Shown here in pieces: positions 55,688 through 64,000 of a stretch of 64,000 nt of DNA. A program made the position numbers and the translations under genes. The DNA is taken from assembly GCA_964523755.1 (NCBI GenBank), contig CAZFYM010000007.1:5431-69430 (forward strand), written 5' to 3'. Every line of letters starts with the position of its first letter. Position 1 is the stretch's first letter. The stretch comes from Wenzhouxiangella sp964523755 (lineage in GTDB: Bacteria; Pseudomonadota; Gammaproteobacteria; Xanthomonadales; Wenzhouxiangellaceae). The notes beneath the pieces are model-generated. The model was not told the DNA's origin. It saw nothing but the letters and a program-made list of their open reading frames with translations, and did no database searches.

Positions 55688-57982
55688 CTAACAATCCGCA
55701 CCAGCCCGTGCCGGGTCGATTAGAAATTCATGCAAGTCAGCGGCTGACATCGGTCGGGCAAGCAGAAAACCCTGAAACGCTTCGCAGCCCAGGCTTTGCA
55801 GCAGTTCAAGCTGTGCTTCGGTTTCGACACCTTCAGCCATCAGGCTGAGGCCGCGTGAGCTGCCAATGCCGATAATACTCTGCACCAATTGGCGTGCGTG
55901 GCGGTCGCTTTCCATATCCTGAATGAATGTGCGATCAATCTTGAGTTCATCGATCGGGAGTGTCTGCAACAGGCTGAGCGATGAATAGCCGGTACCGAAA
56001 TCGTCCAGTGAGATGCGCAGACCGGCCAGTCGAAGCTGTTCCAGCTCAGTCATGATGGCCTGGGCATCCTCAATCAGCAGACTCTCAGTGATTTCGATGG
56101 CGATTTTTACCGGGCGGTGCTCAAAGGCCCTAACACGCTCAATCAGGCGATTGGTAAAGTCCGGCCCGGTAAACTGGCGCACCGATATGTTGACGGACAA
56201 TCTCAGTGGCTGACCCATCCGTTCGGCCAGATCAGAAATCTGTTCCAGGCTTCGATCCAGGATGTAGTCTCCCAGTCGGTCAATCAGTCCGGAGGCCTCA
56301 GCGATCACGATAAAACGCTCGGGTTCTATGGTACCCAGGTCTTCGTCCTGCCAGCGCGCCAGCGCTTCCAGGCCGATCAGGCAACGGCGCGAATCAAACT
56401 GCGGCTGATAAACCATCTCGATCGAACCTTTCTCAAGGGCCAGGCGCAGGCGTTGTTCGATTTGAATATTTTCCAGGTAACGTTGGCCCATGCCCGCTTC
56501 ATAGAAACAGGTGGTGTTGCGCTGATGCTTGGCCGAGTACATGGCGACATCGGCCGCACGCAGGACATTTTCCAGGGAATCTCCCGCCTCAAGTGTTCGC
56601 GCTATGCCGACACTGCAGCCCAGCTCGCAGTGCATCTCATCCAGCGCCAGAGGTGTGGTCAGGGTTTCGATCAGTTGCGCAGCCCGTTGCTTGAGCGCAC
56701 CTGGATCAATTTCCGGTGTGGTCAGCACGAACTCATCTCCCCCCACACGTGCAACGCATTCATTTTCGCCAATAAAGTCACGCAGGCGCTGACCCAGGTA
56801 CTGCAACAGCCGATCGCCCAGCAAATGGCCGAAACCATCGTTAAAGGCCTTGAAATTGTCCAGGTCGATAAACAGTAAGGACACGCCCTCGGGATGCATC
56901 TGCTTCATGTGTTCAAAGTCGACCGACATCCGCTGTCGATTGGGCAAGCTGGTCAGGACATCGTGTTCGGCCCGGTGGACCAATTCCCGGCGGCGTGCTT
57001 CTTCGGCCCGGTGAATTGCCCGCAGCACCCCAAAGAGCATCAACAACAGCAGCACATAGACGGCAACGTGTACGCTCCCGGATCGTAGCAACTCAAGGCG
57101 CAACTGGTTCAGGTGAGTCTGCGACAGTACCCAGAAATCATAGACCGGGTCGTACACTGTCATGCCCAGATGCGGTCCAAGCGCATTGACCACGCGATAG
57201 GAAACCGGTCGGCCCGAATGGCGAATTTCCTCGATGGACAATCCGCTTCTGTGCTCAGCCGAAGCGACGGCAGCATCGTAATAACGGCGTGGAATGGGTT
57301 GCGAGAAGTAGGCTTGCGGACGGGCTATTTCGGAAGCCCAGTGCAAAGGGTACAGGTCGTATCCGCGAACCACCTGTACATTATTGCGTGGTCCGAGAAA
57401 GGTGTCGGGGTCGAAAAATGGATTCGACCCATCCAGAAACAAGCCGGCGGTCATCACACCGCCCACGGTTCCATCCGGGTAGCGAATGGCTTTGGCCACT
57501 GGAACCACCCATTGATTCAGTGCCAGCAGCAAGGTCGGTCGGCCGATGACCATGCGTTGTGAAGTCAATGCACGCTCGAATGACTCCCTGGTGTCCTCCC
57601 ATTCCAGCAGATTGGGCAATTCATACTCGGCAAACCCCGAATTGACCAATTTCGGATGACCCTCGTTGTCAACCAGTGAGTAAACCGCCACGAATGAGTT
57701 AAGTGCTCGAAGATCATCCAGCAGACGGCTTGCGTCCGATGCGGTCAGGCCGGCACCATCATGAATCAGCAGTACACGCCCCAGCACTTCCAGCAGCACT
57801 TCCTGGTTACTCAGTACGTTTCGGGTCGCGTTGCCCAGCGCGGCGATCTGGCTGCGCTGCTGAATTTCGTGTCGCTCGGCAATCGCGCGCCATTGATCAA
57901 ACAGGGCCCAGGCCAGCAATGCTCCACCGATCAGCGCAAGCAGAATGAAAAATCGGCCAAGGTTCGAGCGCAGGGAGGACAT
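55688..57982 (-). CDS. Membrane GGDEF-EAL protein with periplasmic Cache-like sensor
   Basis: 764 residues. First helix about 9-27; periplasmic domain about 40-300 of dCache type (GLTASDASRLLDDLRALNSFVAVYSLVDNEGHP, WVVPVAKAIRYPDGTVGGVMTAGL); second helix about 302-322. GGDEF: HDVLTSLPNRQRMSVDFEHMK and VARVGGDEFVL. EAL: GLEALARW, LDDFGTGYSSLSLLQ, MAEGVETEAQLELL. Both motifs are intact, so cyclase, phosphodiesterase or both may be active. It should change c-di-GMP levels in response to an external ligand. Two tandem 18-base repeats lie about 60 bp upstream. Confidence 0.94.
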   Translation of the reverse strand: MSSLRSNLGRFFILLALIGGALLAWALFDQWRAIAERHEIQQRSQIAALGNATRNVLSNQEVLLEVLGRVLLIHDGAGLTASDASRLLDDLRALNSFVAVYSLVDNEGHPKLVNSGFAEYELPNLLEWEDTRESFERALTSQRMVIGRPTLLLALNQWVVPVAKAIRYPDGTVGGVMTAGLFLDGSNPFFDPDTFLGPRNNVQVVRGYDLYPLHWASEIARPQAYFSQPIPRRYYDAAVASAEHRSGLSIEEIRHSGRPVSYRVVNALGPHLGMTVYDPVYDFWVLSQTHLNQLRLELLRSGSVHVAVYVLLLLMLFGVLRAIHRAEEARRRELVHRAEHDVLTSLPNRQRMSVDFEHMKQMHPEGVSLLFIDLDNFKAFNDGFGHLLGDRLLQYLGQRLRDFIGENECVARVGGDEFVLTTPEIDPGALKQRAAQLIETLTTPLALDEMHCELGCSVGIARTLEAGDSLENVLRAADVAMYSAKHQRNTTCFYEAGMGQRYLENIQIEQRLRLALEKGSIEMVYQPQFDSRRCLIGLEALARWQDEDLGTIEPERFIVIAEASGLIDRLGDYILDRSLEQISDLAERMGQPLRLSVNISVRQFTGPDFTNRLIERVRAFEHRPVKIAIEITESLLIEDAQAIMTELEQLRLAGLRISLDDFGTGYSSLSLLQTLPIDELKIDRTFIQDMESDRHARQLVQSIIGIGSSRGLSLMAEGVETEAQLELLQSLGCEAFQGFLLARPMSAADLHEFLIDPARAGADC

Positions 57983-58041
57983 GCTTCAGGCCCGCAAGAC
58001 CGGGTAGGCGTGATCACGCATCCGGTTACCAGTGAGATCCG

Positions 58042-58077
58042 CGACTGATATGGCAATCACGACTGATATGGCAATCA
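58042..58077. repeat. Tandem 18-bp direct repeat upstream of the GGDEF-EAL gene
   Basis: CGACTGATATGGCAATCA occurs twice without a gap (58042-58059 and 58060-58077), 60 bp before the ATG of the minus-strand gene. It could be a pair of binding sites or a simple duplication. Confidence 0.7.
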
Positions 58078-58197
58078 TTCGGTCCGACTCTCTTGCCACC
58101 TCAAGTGGCCGGTCCCGGGAGTTGGTTCCCAGGTTCAAGCGTAGGCGGTTTACCCGCATGGTGTCAAACAAAATCCTGCCCGGGGTAAGGCTCCCAA

Positions 58198-58656
58198 TCA
58201 TCGGTCGGATCGGCTGCTGTCTGCACGTCGGTTCAACCACCAGTCCAGCGTGGTTCGGTCGTCATCGCTACCGACCATCAACAGGAACACGATAAGCGCC
58301 AATCGAGTGAATGTATGACCGTCAATATTAAACAGCGGTTGCTGCAGGGCGTGGCCGTAGGTGGTCACGATCAGCAGCAGTCCCAGAATGGTCAGAGTCC
58401 AGCGCAACTTGAAACCCAGCAGAAGCAGAAGCCCGGCAATCAGTTCCAGGTAAGGGATGACTGTGCCCAGCGCCCACAGCAGCCATTCCGGAATCCAGTG
58501 CTCAGCGAATCCCTGGACAAAGAACCGCCGCGCATGCTCGAGTGCGCCCAGTTCGAAGACCTTCCACCAACCTGCCATGATAAACAACAACCCCAGGATC
58601 CAGCGACAGATGAAACGGGCCGCAACCTGGGCCGTGAACCATGCAAGAATTTTCAT
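58198..58656 (-). CDS. DoxX-like membrane protein
   Basis: 152 residues from ATG 58656, with GGAG 9 bases upstream; the earlier in-frame start lacks support. Four membrane helices (about 15-33, 55-77, 82-100, 112-130), with FICRWILGLLFIMAGWWKVFE and IPYLELIAGLLLLLGFKLRWTLTILGLLLI fitting the DoxX/MauE-like fold. Function in this group is unclear; some act in thiol or redox handling. It points away from the serine hydrolase gene. Confidence 0.8.
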   Translation of the reverse strand: MKILAWFTAQVAARFICRWILGLLFIMAGWWKVFELGALEHARRFFVQGFAEHWIPEWLLWALGTVIPYLELIAGLLLLLGFKLRWTLTILGLLLIVTTYGHALQQPLFNIDGHTFTRLALIVFLLMVGSDDDRTTLDWWLNRRADSSRSDR

Positions 58657-58773
58657 TTTGTGCTTCTCCGAACAAGCCAGCCGACTGGCCAGCGCAAAGG
58701 CGACCTCGGTCAACCACTCGCCAATTGTATAGACTCTCAGTATTCCATGGCCAATGTCTTGAAAGGACTGCTT

Positions 58774-59934
58774 ATGTTTCGCCTGATCCCCCTGCTGTTG
58801 CTATCGATCGCCCTGCCGCTGCCGGCCCAGGACTATTTCCCGGATCGTCATCATTGGGAGACAATTGAACCCGCCGAGGCCGGTTTTGACGCCGATGCGC
58901 TGGCCGCCGCGATCAACCTTGCTCGCGCGGCGGCCGTCACTGAGCCGACGGACCTGTACCAGGTCATTACCGATTCCTTTGCACCCCGCGAGCCGAATTT
59001 CCGGATTCTGGGTCCGACCAGGCCGCGCAAGGGCGACAGCGGCATCATTCTCCGTACGGGACGCATTGTGGCCGAGTGGGGCGATGTGCATCGGGTTGAT
59101 ATGACGTTCAGCGCCGTCAAGAGCTATCTGGCCACGATGTGGGCGATCGCCTGGCGCGACGGCCTGATCCAGTCGCTGGACGAGCCTGTGGCCGATTACG
59201 TGCATGACGGCAAGTTCGATTCCGAACACAATGCCCTCATCACCTGGCGTCACTTGCTCAACCAGACCTCCGACTGGTCGGGCTCGCTGTGGGATACACC
59301 GGACTGGGCGGACCGACCCGAAGGCGACGACCCCGACGCCTGGCCGAATCGCGAACTGCGTGAACCGGGCAGCTATTTCAAGTACAACGACGTGCGTGTC
59401 AATCTGACTGCCTACAGCCTGTTGCAGGTCCTCCGCGAACCGCTACCGGTGGTCTTGCGGCGTGAGATCATGGACCCGATTGGTGCCTCGAATACCTGGC
59501 GTTGGCACGGTTACGAAAACTCCTGGGTGGTACTGGATGGCCAGCGCATCCAGTCGGTGTCCGGTGGCGGCCACTTCGGCGGCGGGATGTTCATCTCGGC
59601 GCGCGATCACGCCCGCTTCGGGCTGCTGATGAAAAACCGCGGTGTCTGGGATGGCAATCGGCTACTGCCCGACAACTGGTTCAAGCTGTTACAGGAGCCG
59701 ACGCCGGTGCGCCCGGATTACGGTTTGATGTGGTGGCTGAATACTGAGCGGGAGCGGATTCCAGCTGCGCCGGCATCGGCCTATTGGGCGGCCGGATTCG
59801 GCGGCAACTACATCTACATCGACGAATGCAACGACCTGGTCGTGGTGTTGCGCTGGATTCCGGACCTGGCCGAGGTTATTGAGGCCATACTCGATGCCCG
59901 CTTGTCTGCAACGCAATGCCGCGAGGCGGCCTGA
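58774..59934 (+). CDS. Secreted class C beta-lactamase-like serine hydrolase
   Basis: 386 residues from ATG 58774, with AAGGA 6 bases upstream. Signal peptide MFRLIPLLLLSIALPLPAQ. The catalytic SxxK is Ser113-Ala-Val-Lys116 (FSAVKSYLA), with LLNQTSDWSG, YFKYNDVRVN as the YxN-like element and SGGGHFGGGMFISARDHARFG later. This is the penicillin-binding/esterase group of class C-like proteins rather than an antibiotic-resistance enzyme. It ends 3 bp before the next gene. Confidence 0.9.
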   Translation: MFRLIPLLLLSIALPLPAQDYFPDRHHWETIEPAEAGFDADALAAAINLARAAAVTEPTDLYQVITDSFAPREPNFRILGPTRPRKGDSGIILRTGRIVAEWGDVHRVDMTFSAVKSYLATMWAIAWRDGLIQSLDEPVADYVHDGKFDSEHNALITWRHLLNQTSDWSGSLWDTPDWADRPEGDDPDAWPNRELREPGSYFKYNDVRVNLTAYSLLQVLREPLPVVLRREIMDPIGASNTWRWHGYENSWVVLDGQRIQSVSGGGHFGGGMFISARDHARFGLLMKNRGVWDGNRLLPDNWFKLLQEPTPVRPDYGLMWWLNTERERIPAAPASAYWAAGFGGNYIYIDECNDLVVVLRWIPDLAEVIEAILDARLSATQCREAA

Positions 59935-59937
59935 AGG

Positions 59938-60966
59938 GTGCAACGCATCGTTATTGATCGGCCCGGCGGATATGAAGCGCTACGTTTGTTAGAGCAGCCC
60001 GTCCCGACACCCGGCCCCGGCCAACTGGTGATCCGGTCTCGGGCCTGCGACGTCAACTATGCCGACGGGATTATCCGTATGGGCTTGTACAAGTCAGCCA
60101 GGCAACTGCACGGCTACCCGATCACACCCGGATTCGAAGTGGCTGGCGTGGTCGATCAGGTCGGTGAAAATGTTGATGGCTGGCAACCCGGCGACGAGGT
60201 GATCGGCCTGACGCTGTTCAATGGTTATGCCAGTCATGTGAAGCTGCCCGCCGACGGCGTTTTCGCCAAGCCCGACAATCTGAGCTTCGCCCAGGCTGCC
60301 ACGCTGCCCACGGTATTTCTGACTGCCTGGTGGATGGTCCATCGCCAGGTCCATCCCGAACCCGGACAAACCTGGCTGGTGCATTCAGCCGGCGGCGGCG
60401 TCGGCTCGGCACTGCTGCAACTGGGTCGTCTGGTCGGTGTGCATACCATCGGCGTAGTCGGAGCCAGCCACAAAGTCGATCACGCCCGGGCGATGGGAGC
60501 CGATGAGGTTATCGACAAGTCTGACCAGCCGCTCTGGCCGACAGCCAAATCTCTCGCCCCGGACGGTTTCCACGCTATCTTTGATGCCAACGGCGTGGCC
60601 ACGCTCAGGCAAAGTTATGCCCACCTGGCCCCGACCGGCCGCCTGGTGATTTATGGCTTTGCCAGCATGCTCCCCAGAGACGGTCGACTGAACTGGTTTA
60701 AGCTGGCACGCGACTGGCTCAAGACCCCACGCTTCAATCCTCTCGACATGACCCAATCCAACAAGAGCGTGCTGGCTGCCAACCTCAGCTTTCTGCAGGC
60801 GCATGCACCAGCCATGCAGCAAGGCATGCACTGGCTGCTTGACCGCTTCACCTCGGGTGAGCTCGAGCCTTTACCCGTCGAATCCTGGCCGCTGGCTGAG
60901 GCCGCAAAAGCCCAGCAACGCATTGAATCAGGCCAGACCATCGGCAAGCTGGCACTGCTGAGCTGA
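59938..60966 (+). CDS. Zinc-independent quinone-oxidoreductase-like MDR protein
   Basis: 342 residues from a GTG 3 bp after the serine hydrolase stop; no earlier start fits. MDR features: GFEVAGVVDQVGENVDGWQPGDEV, LPTVFLTAWWMV and the NADP loop HSAGGGVGSALLQLGRLVG. The catalytic zinc Cys is not present, pointing to the quinone oxidoreductase/VAT-1-like branch. It likely reduces a quinone or enone with NADPH. The upstream gene is probably co-transcribed. Confidence 0.92.
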   Translation: MQRIVIDRPGGYEALRLLEQPVPTPGPGQLVIRSRACDVNYADGIIRMGLYKSARQLHGYPITPGFEVAGVVDQVGENVDGWQPGDEVIGLTLFNGYASHVKLPADGVFAKPDNLSFAQAATLPTVFLTAWWMVHRQVHPEPGQTWLVHSAGGGVGSALLQLGRLVGVHTIGVVGASHKVDHARAMGADEVIDKSDQPLWPTAKSLAPDGFHAIFDANGVATLRQSYAHLAPTGRLVIYGFASMLPRDGRLNWFKLARDWLKTPRFNPLDMTQSNKSVLAANLSFLQAHAPAMQQGMHWLLDRFTSGELEPLPVESWPLAEAAKAQQRIESGQTIGKLALLS

Positions 60967-61083
60967 AACCAATCCCTGCAATAACGATGACTCTGACGAT
61001 CAGTCGCCTGTTCCTGAATCAGGCAAGGGGCGATTCTTATACAATATCGACCGTCAGAGCCAATATCATCATGAGGGAACTAC

Positions 61084-63252
61084 ATGAATATTCAACGATT
61101 TGCCGGCGCGATACTGATCGCGCTGGTTCTGTTTGTTGTCGGTTGCGGTCAGGAGCAAGGGGATTCGTCATCGTCTGCTGACCGGTCGTTCACCAATGCC
61201 TGGCAGGAGTCGCTGGCCGAGCGCGCCCGACTGTTCGAGGTGCTGCCGGATTCCACACTGGCTTATATCCGGATTCCGAATCTGTGGGGCATGATTGGCG
61301 CACCCAAGTCCGGATCGCTGGCACCGGCGCTGGGTAGCCCGGCCAATGCTCAAACCATTGCCGCCCTGCAGGCGCGCATTCCTGAGGTGATGAGCGAGGA
61401 GTTCGGGCCAGCCGCGCCGTTGCTGACCCTACTGCTGGAAACTCTGCGCTCGCCGCTGGAAATCGCCCTGGTTGGCGACGGGCCGCAGCCGATGGAAGCC
61501 GATATCGTGATCGAGGGGCGTTTCAACTTCGATTCAGTGGATGCGCTCAATGCGCTGCTGACAGACTTCACCGAACCTGGTGGCCTGCTGCAACTACTGC
61601 AGCCGGCCGCGGAAGATCAGCCGGGGCAGATCCTGGCCGGCATCTTTCCGATTTTCTTTGCCTTCGATCCAGAAACCCGGCGAGTGCGACTGTTAGGTGG
61701 TATGGCAGCCCAGCCGGAGTCTTTCGACCGCTCGCGCACCTGGCCGGTGAACCCGGAAGCACCGATGCGTGAATTTCACGACCGCATCGATGCCAGCGGC
61801 CATGGCCTGTTCATCTGGGCCGATATGGCTCGCCTGACGCCATTGATGCAGCAGACTCTGCCGCCGGATGAACTTGAGGAACTGGAAACCTTGGGCGTTC
61901 TCGCAACCGACCAGCTGGCGTTGGGCTACGGCGATGTCAACGGCAAAGCCGGGCTTTCCCTGCTGGCCAGCGGTTCCGGCGGAAAGCTTTGGGATCTGTC
62001 CCTGCCCGCCATCGATGGCATGGATTTTCAGGCCAGCGGGGTACCGCGTGCCGTGGCCGGCCTGGTGCTGCCGGACTACGCCTGGCTGGAACGAGTGTGG
62101 CTGAGTGTGGATGAAACCGGCCAGGACAGCATATCGGAACTGGATGGCAAGATGGTCGAAGAGGTCGGCGTCAGTCTTTCCGAACTGGTCGATACCTTCG
62201 CCGGCCGGCTCTATTACGTCAAGGATGACAACGGCGGCTACCTGGTCCACCAGGCGCGCAACCCCGAGCAGTGGTCAGCCTTGTGGAAAAAGCTCGGTGA
62301 GCGCTTCGACATTCAGCAGACACCAGCGGAACGTAAAGGCCAGACCATCCATCACGTCGCCTTGCCGGGTATTAATCTGGACGATGAACTGGCCGGAAAT
62401 CTGGACGATGGCGATAGCACCGCTGAAAAGGCCGGTTTGTTTTTCCTGCGCAAGGTAATGGGAATTGGTACCCATTTTTTCTGGACCCGCGAAGATCAAA
62501 ACATCCTGATCAGCAGCGTGCCGCAGGTCCTGATTGACCGTCGGACTTATCCCGGAGACACCCCCGTCGCAGAGTGGCTCAAGGCAGCCGGCCTGAGTGT
62601 CGACAGCGCTGGTCTGTTTGCCGCCACGGAAATCCGCGATGCGCCACAACGCAACTACCATACTTACCTGACGACATTGCAGGCACTGGGTGACATGCTT
62701 GACCATCCGGTTGATTTGATGGCTTTTCCCAGTGCCCGCGAACTGGGTCTGGAACGCACCGGCACCATCGGGTTTTCGATGGACTACAGCAACAGCCTGA
62801 TCGGTGCCACCCTGGCCTTCGAGAATCACCCCGGTGATCTTTTCTACGGCGGCGTGGGCGGCATGGGCGGACTTGCCATGGCCAGCATCCTGATGGCCAT
62901 TGCGATACCGGCTTACCAGGACTATACCGTGCGCGCCAAAGTGGCAGCCGCATTGACCGCCACGGCACCCGCACGGCTGGTGATCGCCGAGCACTACGCC
63001 ACCCATGGACGATTGCCCAATGCCGAGGAAACCGCCGAACTGGATCTGGGCGCCATCGACGAGACTTTAGTTGATCTTTACTACGACAGCCGCACCCTGC
63101 GTCTGGTCGCCACCCTGCCGGCCGATCCCGCTCTGGGTGAGCAAGCCGTGCTTGAAATCGTGCCGGTACTTCAGGACGGGATGGTTGCTCGCTGGCGCTG
63201 CGTCAGCACAAGCATCGCCGAGAAATATCTGCCGGCCTCATGTCGGCAATAG
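61084..63252 (+). CDS. Lipoprotein (DUF3352-like) fused to a C-terminal PilA-like pilin domain
   Basis: 722 residues. Lipobox VVGC with Cys21 gives a lipid-anchored start. Residues about 30-590 resemble DUF3352 (LPDSTLAYIRIPNLWGM, ALNALLTDFTEPGG, VARMGI-type blocks). From about 592 the chain reads GGVGGMGGLAMASILMAIAIPAYQDYTVRAKVAAALTA, then ARLVIAEHYATHGRLP and a last Cys pair (WRCVSTSIAEKYLPASC), the plan of a type IV pilin. The prepilin leader is missing: the helix lies inside the chain, not at an N-terminus. GAGGGA precedes the ATG. The pilin helix could serve as a membrane anchor. A true fusion in one unbroken frame. Confidence 0.87.
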   Translation: MNIQRFAGAILIALVLFVVGCGQEQGDSSSSADRSFTNAWQESLAERARLFEVLPDSTLAYIRIPNLWGMIGAPKSGSLAPALGSPANAQTIAALQARIPEVMSEEFGPAAPLLTLLLETLRSPLEIALVGDGPQPMEADIVIEGRFNFDSVDALNALLTDFTEPGGLLQLLQPAAEDQPGQILAGIFPIFFAFDPETRRVRLLGGMAAQPESFDRSRTWPVNPEAPMREFHDRIDASGHGLFIWADMARLTPLMQQTLPPDELEELETLGVLATDQLALGYGDVNGKAGLSLLASGSGGKLWDLSLPAIDGMDFQASGVPRAVAGLVLPDYAWLERVWLSVDETGQDSISELDGKMVEEVGVSLSELVDTFAGRLYYVKDDNGGYLVHQARNPEQWSALWKKLGERFDIQQTPAERKGQTIHHVALPGINLDDELAGNLDDGDSTAEKAGLFFLRKVMGIGTHFFWTREDQNILISSVPQVLIDRRTYPGDTPVAEWLKAAGLSVDSAGLFAATEIRDAPQRNYHTYLTTLQALGDMLDHPVDLMAFPSARELGLERTGTIGFSMDYSNSLIGATLAFENHPGDLFYGGVGGMGGLAMASILMAIAIPAYQDYTVRAKVAAALTATAPARLVIAEHYATHGRLPNAEETAELDLGAIDETLVDLYYDSRTLRLVATLPADPALGEQAVLEIVPVLQDGMVARWRCVSTSIAEKYLPASCRQ

Positions 63253-63361
63253 ATCCGATTGCTGGAATAGATATGGCGGATACAGGGCATCGTCCCGGCA
63301 TGAATCAAACAGGTTTCGGAATGTCAGTGACTTCCGTCAGCGATTGAAGCTGGAAACCAAA

Positions 63362-63382
63362 GCGCCCCGGCATTCGGGGCGC
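63362..63382. terminator. Stem-loop between convergent genes
   Basis: 8-bp arms GCGCCCCG/CGGGGCGC around a GCATT loop. On the minus strand TTT follows, so it would best serve the repeat-protein gene; on the plus strand it lies 110 bp past the fusion gene. Confidence 0.6.
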
Positions 63383-63410
63383 CTGGCAAACCTCTTAAAC
63401 GACACGGCCT

Positions 63411-63875
63411 TTAATAGCCGATATGCAGCGCGACTCCACCGACCCGGATGGGTGGCAGATAAACATCATACGCTGCTCGCGTCGGATAACGGTAACCAGT
63501 GTGGCCACGGCTACGATAACGAGAATGGCCGCGGTAGCCGGAATGACCACGGTAGCCCGAATGGCCGCGGTAACCGGAATGGCCCCGATAGCCCGAGTGA
63601 CCACGGTAACCCGAATGACCGCGATAACCGGAATGGCCCCGATAGCTTGAGTGCCCGCGGTAGCCCGAGTGGCCACGGTAGCCGGAATGGCCCCGATAGC
63701 TTGAGTGCCCGCGGTAGCCCGAGTGGCCACGGTAGCCGGAATGGCCACGGTAGGCATGGCTGCCGGAGTACGATTTTCCATGCCCACGGTAACCAGAACC
63801 ATCGGCTTCGACCGGCCCGGCCACAGTCAATGCGAACAGTGCGGGGATAACAAATGCCAACCAATGTGCTTTCAT
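63411..63875 (-). CDS. Secreted YRGHS tandem-repeat protein
   Basis: 154 residues. A signal peptide (to about VEA, 24) is followed by 14 near-identical hexads YRGHS(G/S) and a 35-residue tail (GYRYPTRAAYDVYLPPIRVGGVALHIGY). GGAG lies 6 bases before the ATG. The repeats are 18 bp long in DNA with little change, so they are recent or kept alike by slippage. The Gly/Tyr/His/Arg richness suggests a surface, adhesive or metal-binding role; no family recognised. Confidence 0.82.
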   Translation of the reverse strand: MKAHWLAFVIPALFALTVAGPVEADGSGYRGHGKSYSGSHAYRGHSGYRGHSGYRGHSSYRGHSGYRGHSGYRGHSSYRGHSGYRGHSGYRGHSGYRGHSGYRGHSGYRGHSGYRGHSRYRSRGHTGYRYPTRAAYDVYLPPIRVGGVALHIGY

Positions 63876-63946
63876 GTCGGTCTCCTTGTCGGTTGCTGAC
63901 AGCTACACTTTAAGCGTGGGACTCTGAACATGGAATGAACCCGGCG

Positions 63947-64000
63947 CTAGTACCGTGACCCATAGATTTCGAAACAACCAGCGAGTCGCTGAGCGGTCAG
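63947..64000. repeat. Start of another family B element, cut by the window end
   Basis: 54 bases identical to the right end of the element at 16232-16508 read in reverse, from CTAGTACC onward. The rest lies outside the window. Confidence 0.85.

Noticed and set aside
58042..58077. Start of a CRISPR array
   Set aside because: Only two copies, no spacer between them and no cas gene in the window.

Overview
The window is a GC-rich bacterial chromosome segment. The protein repertoire suggests a marine or saline gammaproteobacterium near the Chromatiales/Xanthomonadales border (Wenzhouxiangella-like is my best guess). It has homodimeric pyruvate dehydrogenase (AceE/AceF), a MaeB-type malic enzyme, YghU-like GST, ECF sigma/Ser-Thr kinase pairs, several c-di-GMP enzymes and a PilA-like domain. 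No rRNA, tRNA or CRISPR array was seen. The taxon is inferred from gene content only.

Layout. 1-2340: a Ser/Thr kinase (cut by the window edge) coupled to an ECF sigma factor. 2514-12546: a pyruvate-centred carbon block, all on the minus strand (pyk, class I aldolase, maeB, aceE, aceF, aspartic protease). 12788-16002: a membrane protein, a lipase-like hydrolase and a coiled-coil membrane protein. 16000-19759: palindromic repeat elements, a 2OG-Fe(II) oxygenase, YghU and a RES/Xre toxin-antitoxin pair. 19950-28357: a defence-like island with fic, type III mod, a HEPN-like gene, type III res, a small membrane protein behind an attenuator-like leader, and a NERD protein. 28446-45115: a putative electron-transfer locus. 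45402-49241: ECF sigma, putative anti-sigma, DUF4252 protein, a decayed GGDEF remnant and a TPR-GGDEF cyclase. 49478-54524: Phd/PIN pair, SDR/SRPBCC pair, DUF1801 protein and an unknown three-gene membrane operon. 54699-63875: metallo-beta-lactamase, GGDEF-EAL protein, DoxX-like protein, serine hydrolase, quinone-oxidoreductase-like protein, a lipoprotein-pilin fusion and a secreted YRGHS-repeat protein.

The most striking system is the seven-gene minus-strand operon 45115 to 30742. It encodes, in order: a cytoplasmic FAD/NAD(P) reductase fused to two cyclic-nucleotide domains and four [4Fe-4S] motifs; a membrane cytochrome b with two H-x13-H pairs; an FHA-TM-decaheme cytochrome c fusion; a secreted double GlcG/DUF336 protein; an outer-membrane beta-barrel; a decaheme cytochrome fused to LVIVD repeats; and a pentaheme c554-type cytochrome. 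Read together they make a candidate electron path from cytoplasmic NAD(P)H across both membranes, or the reverse, with cyclic nucleotide and FHA inputs. A separate double-FHA protein follows.

A second theme is small palindromic repeats. At least five families (called A to E here) occur between or against genes. Several exist both as two-ended inverted elements and as single ends, as REP/REPIN or MITE elements do. No transposase is visible in the window.
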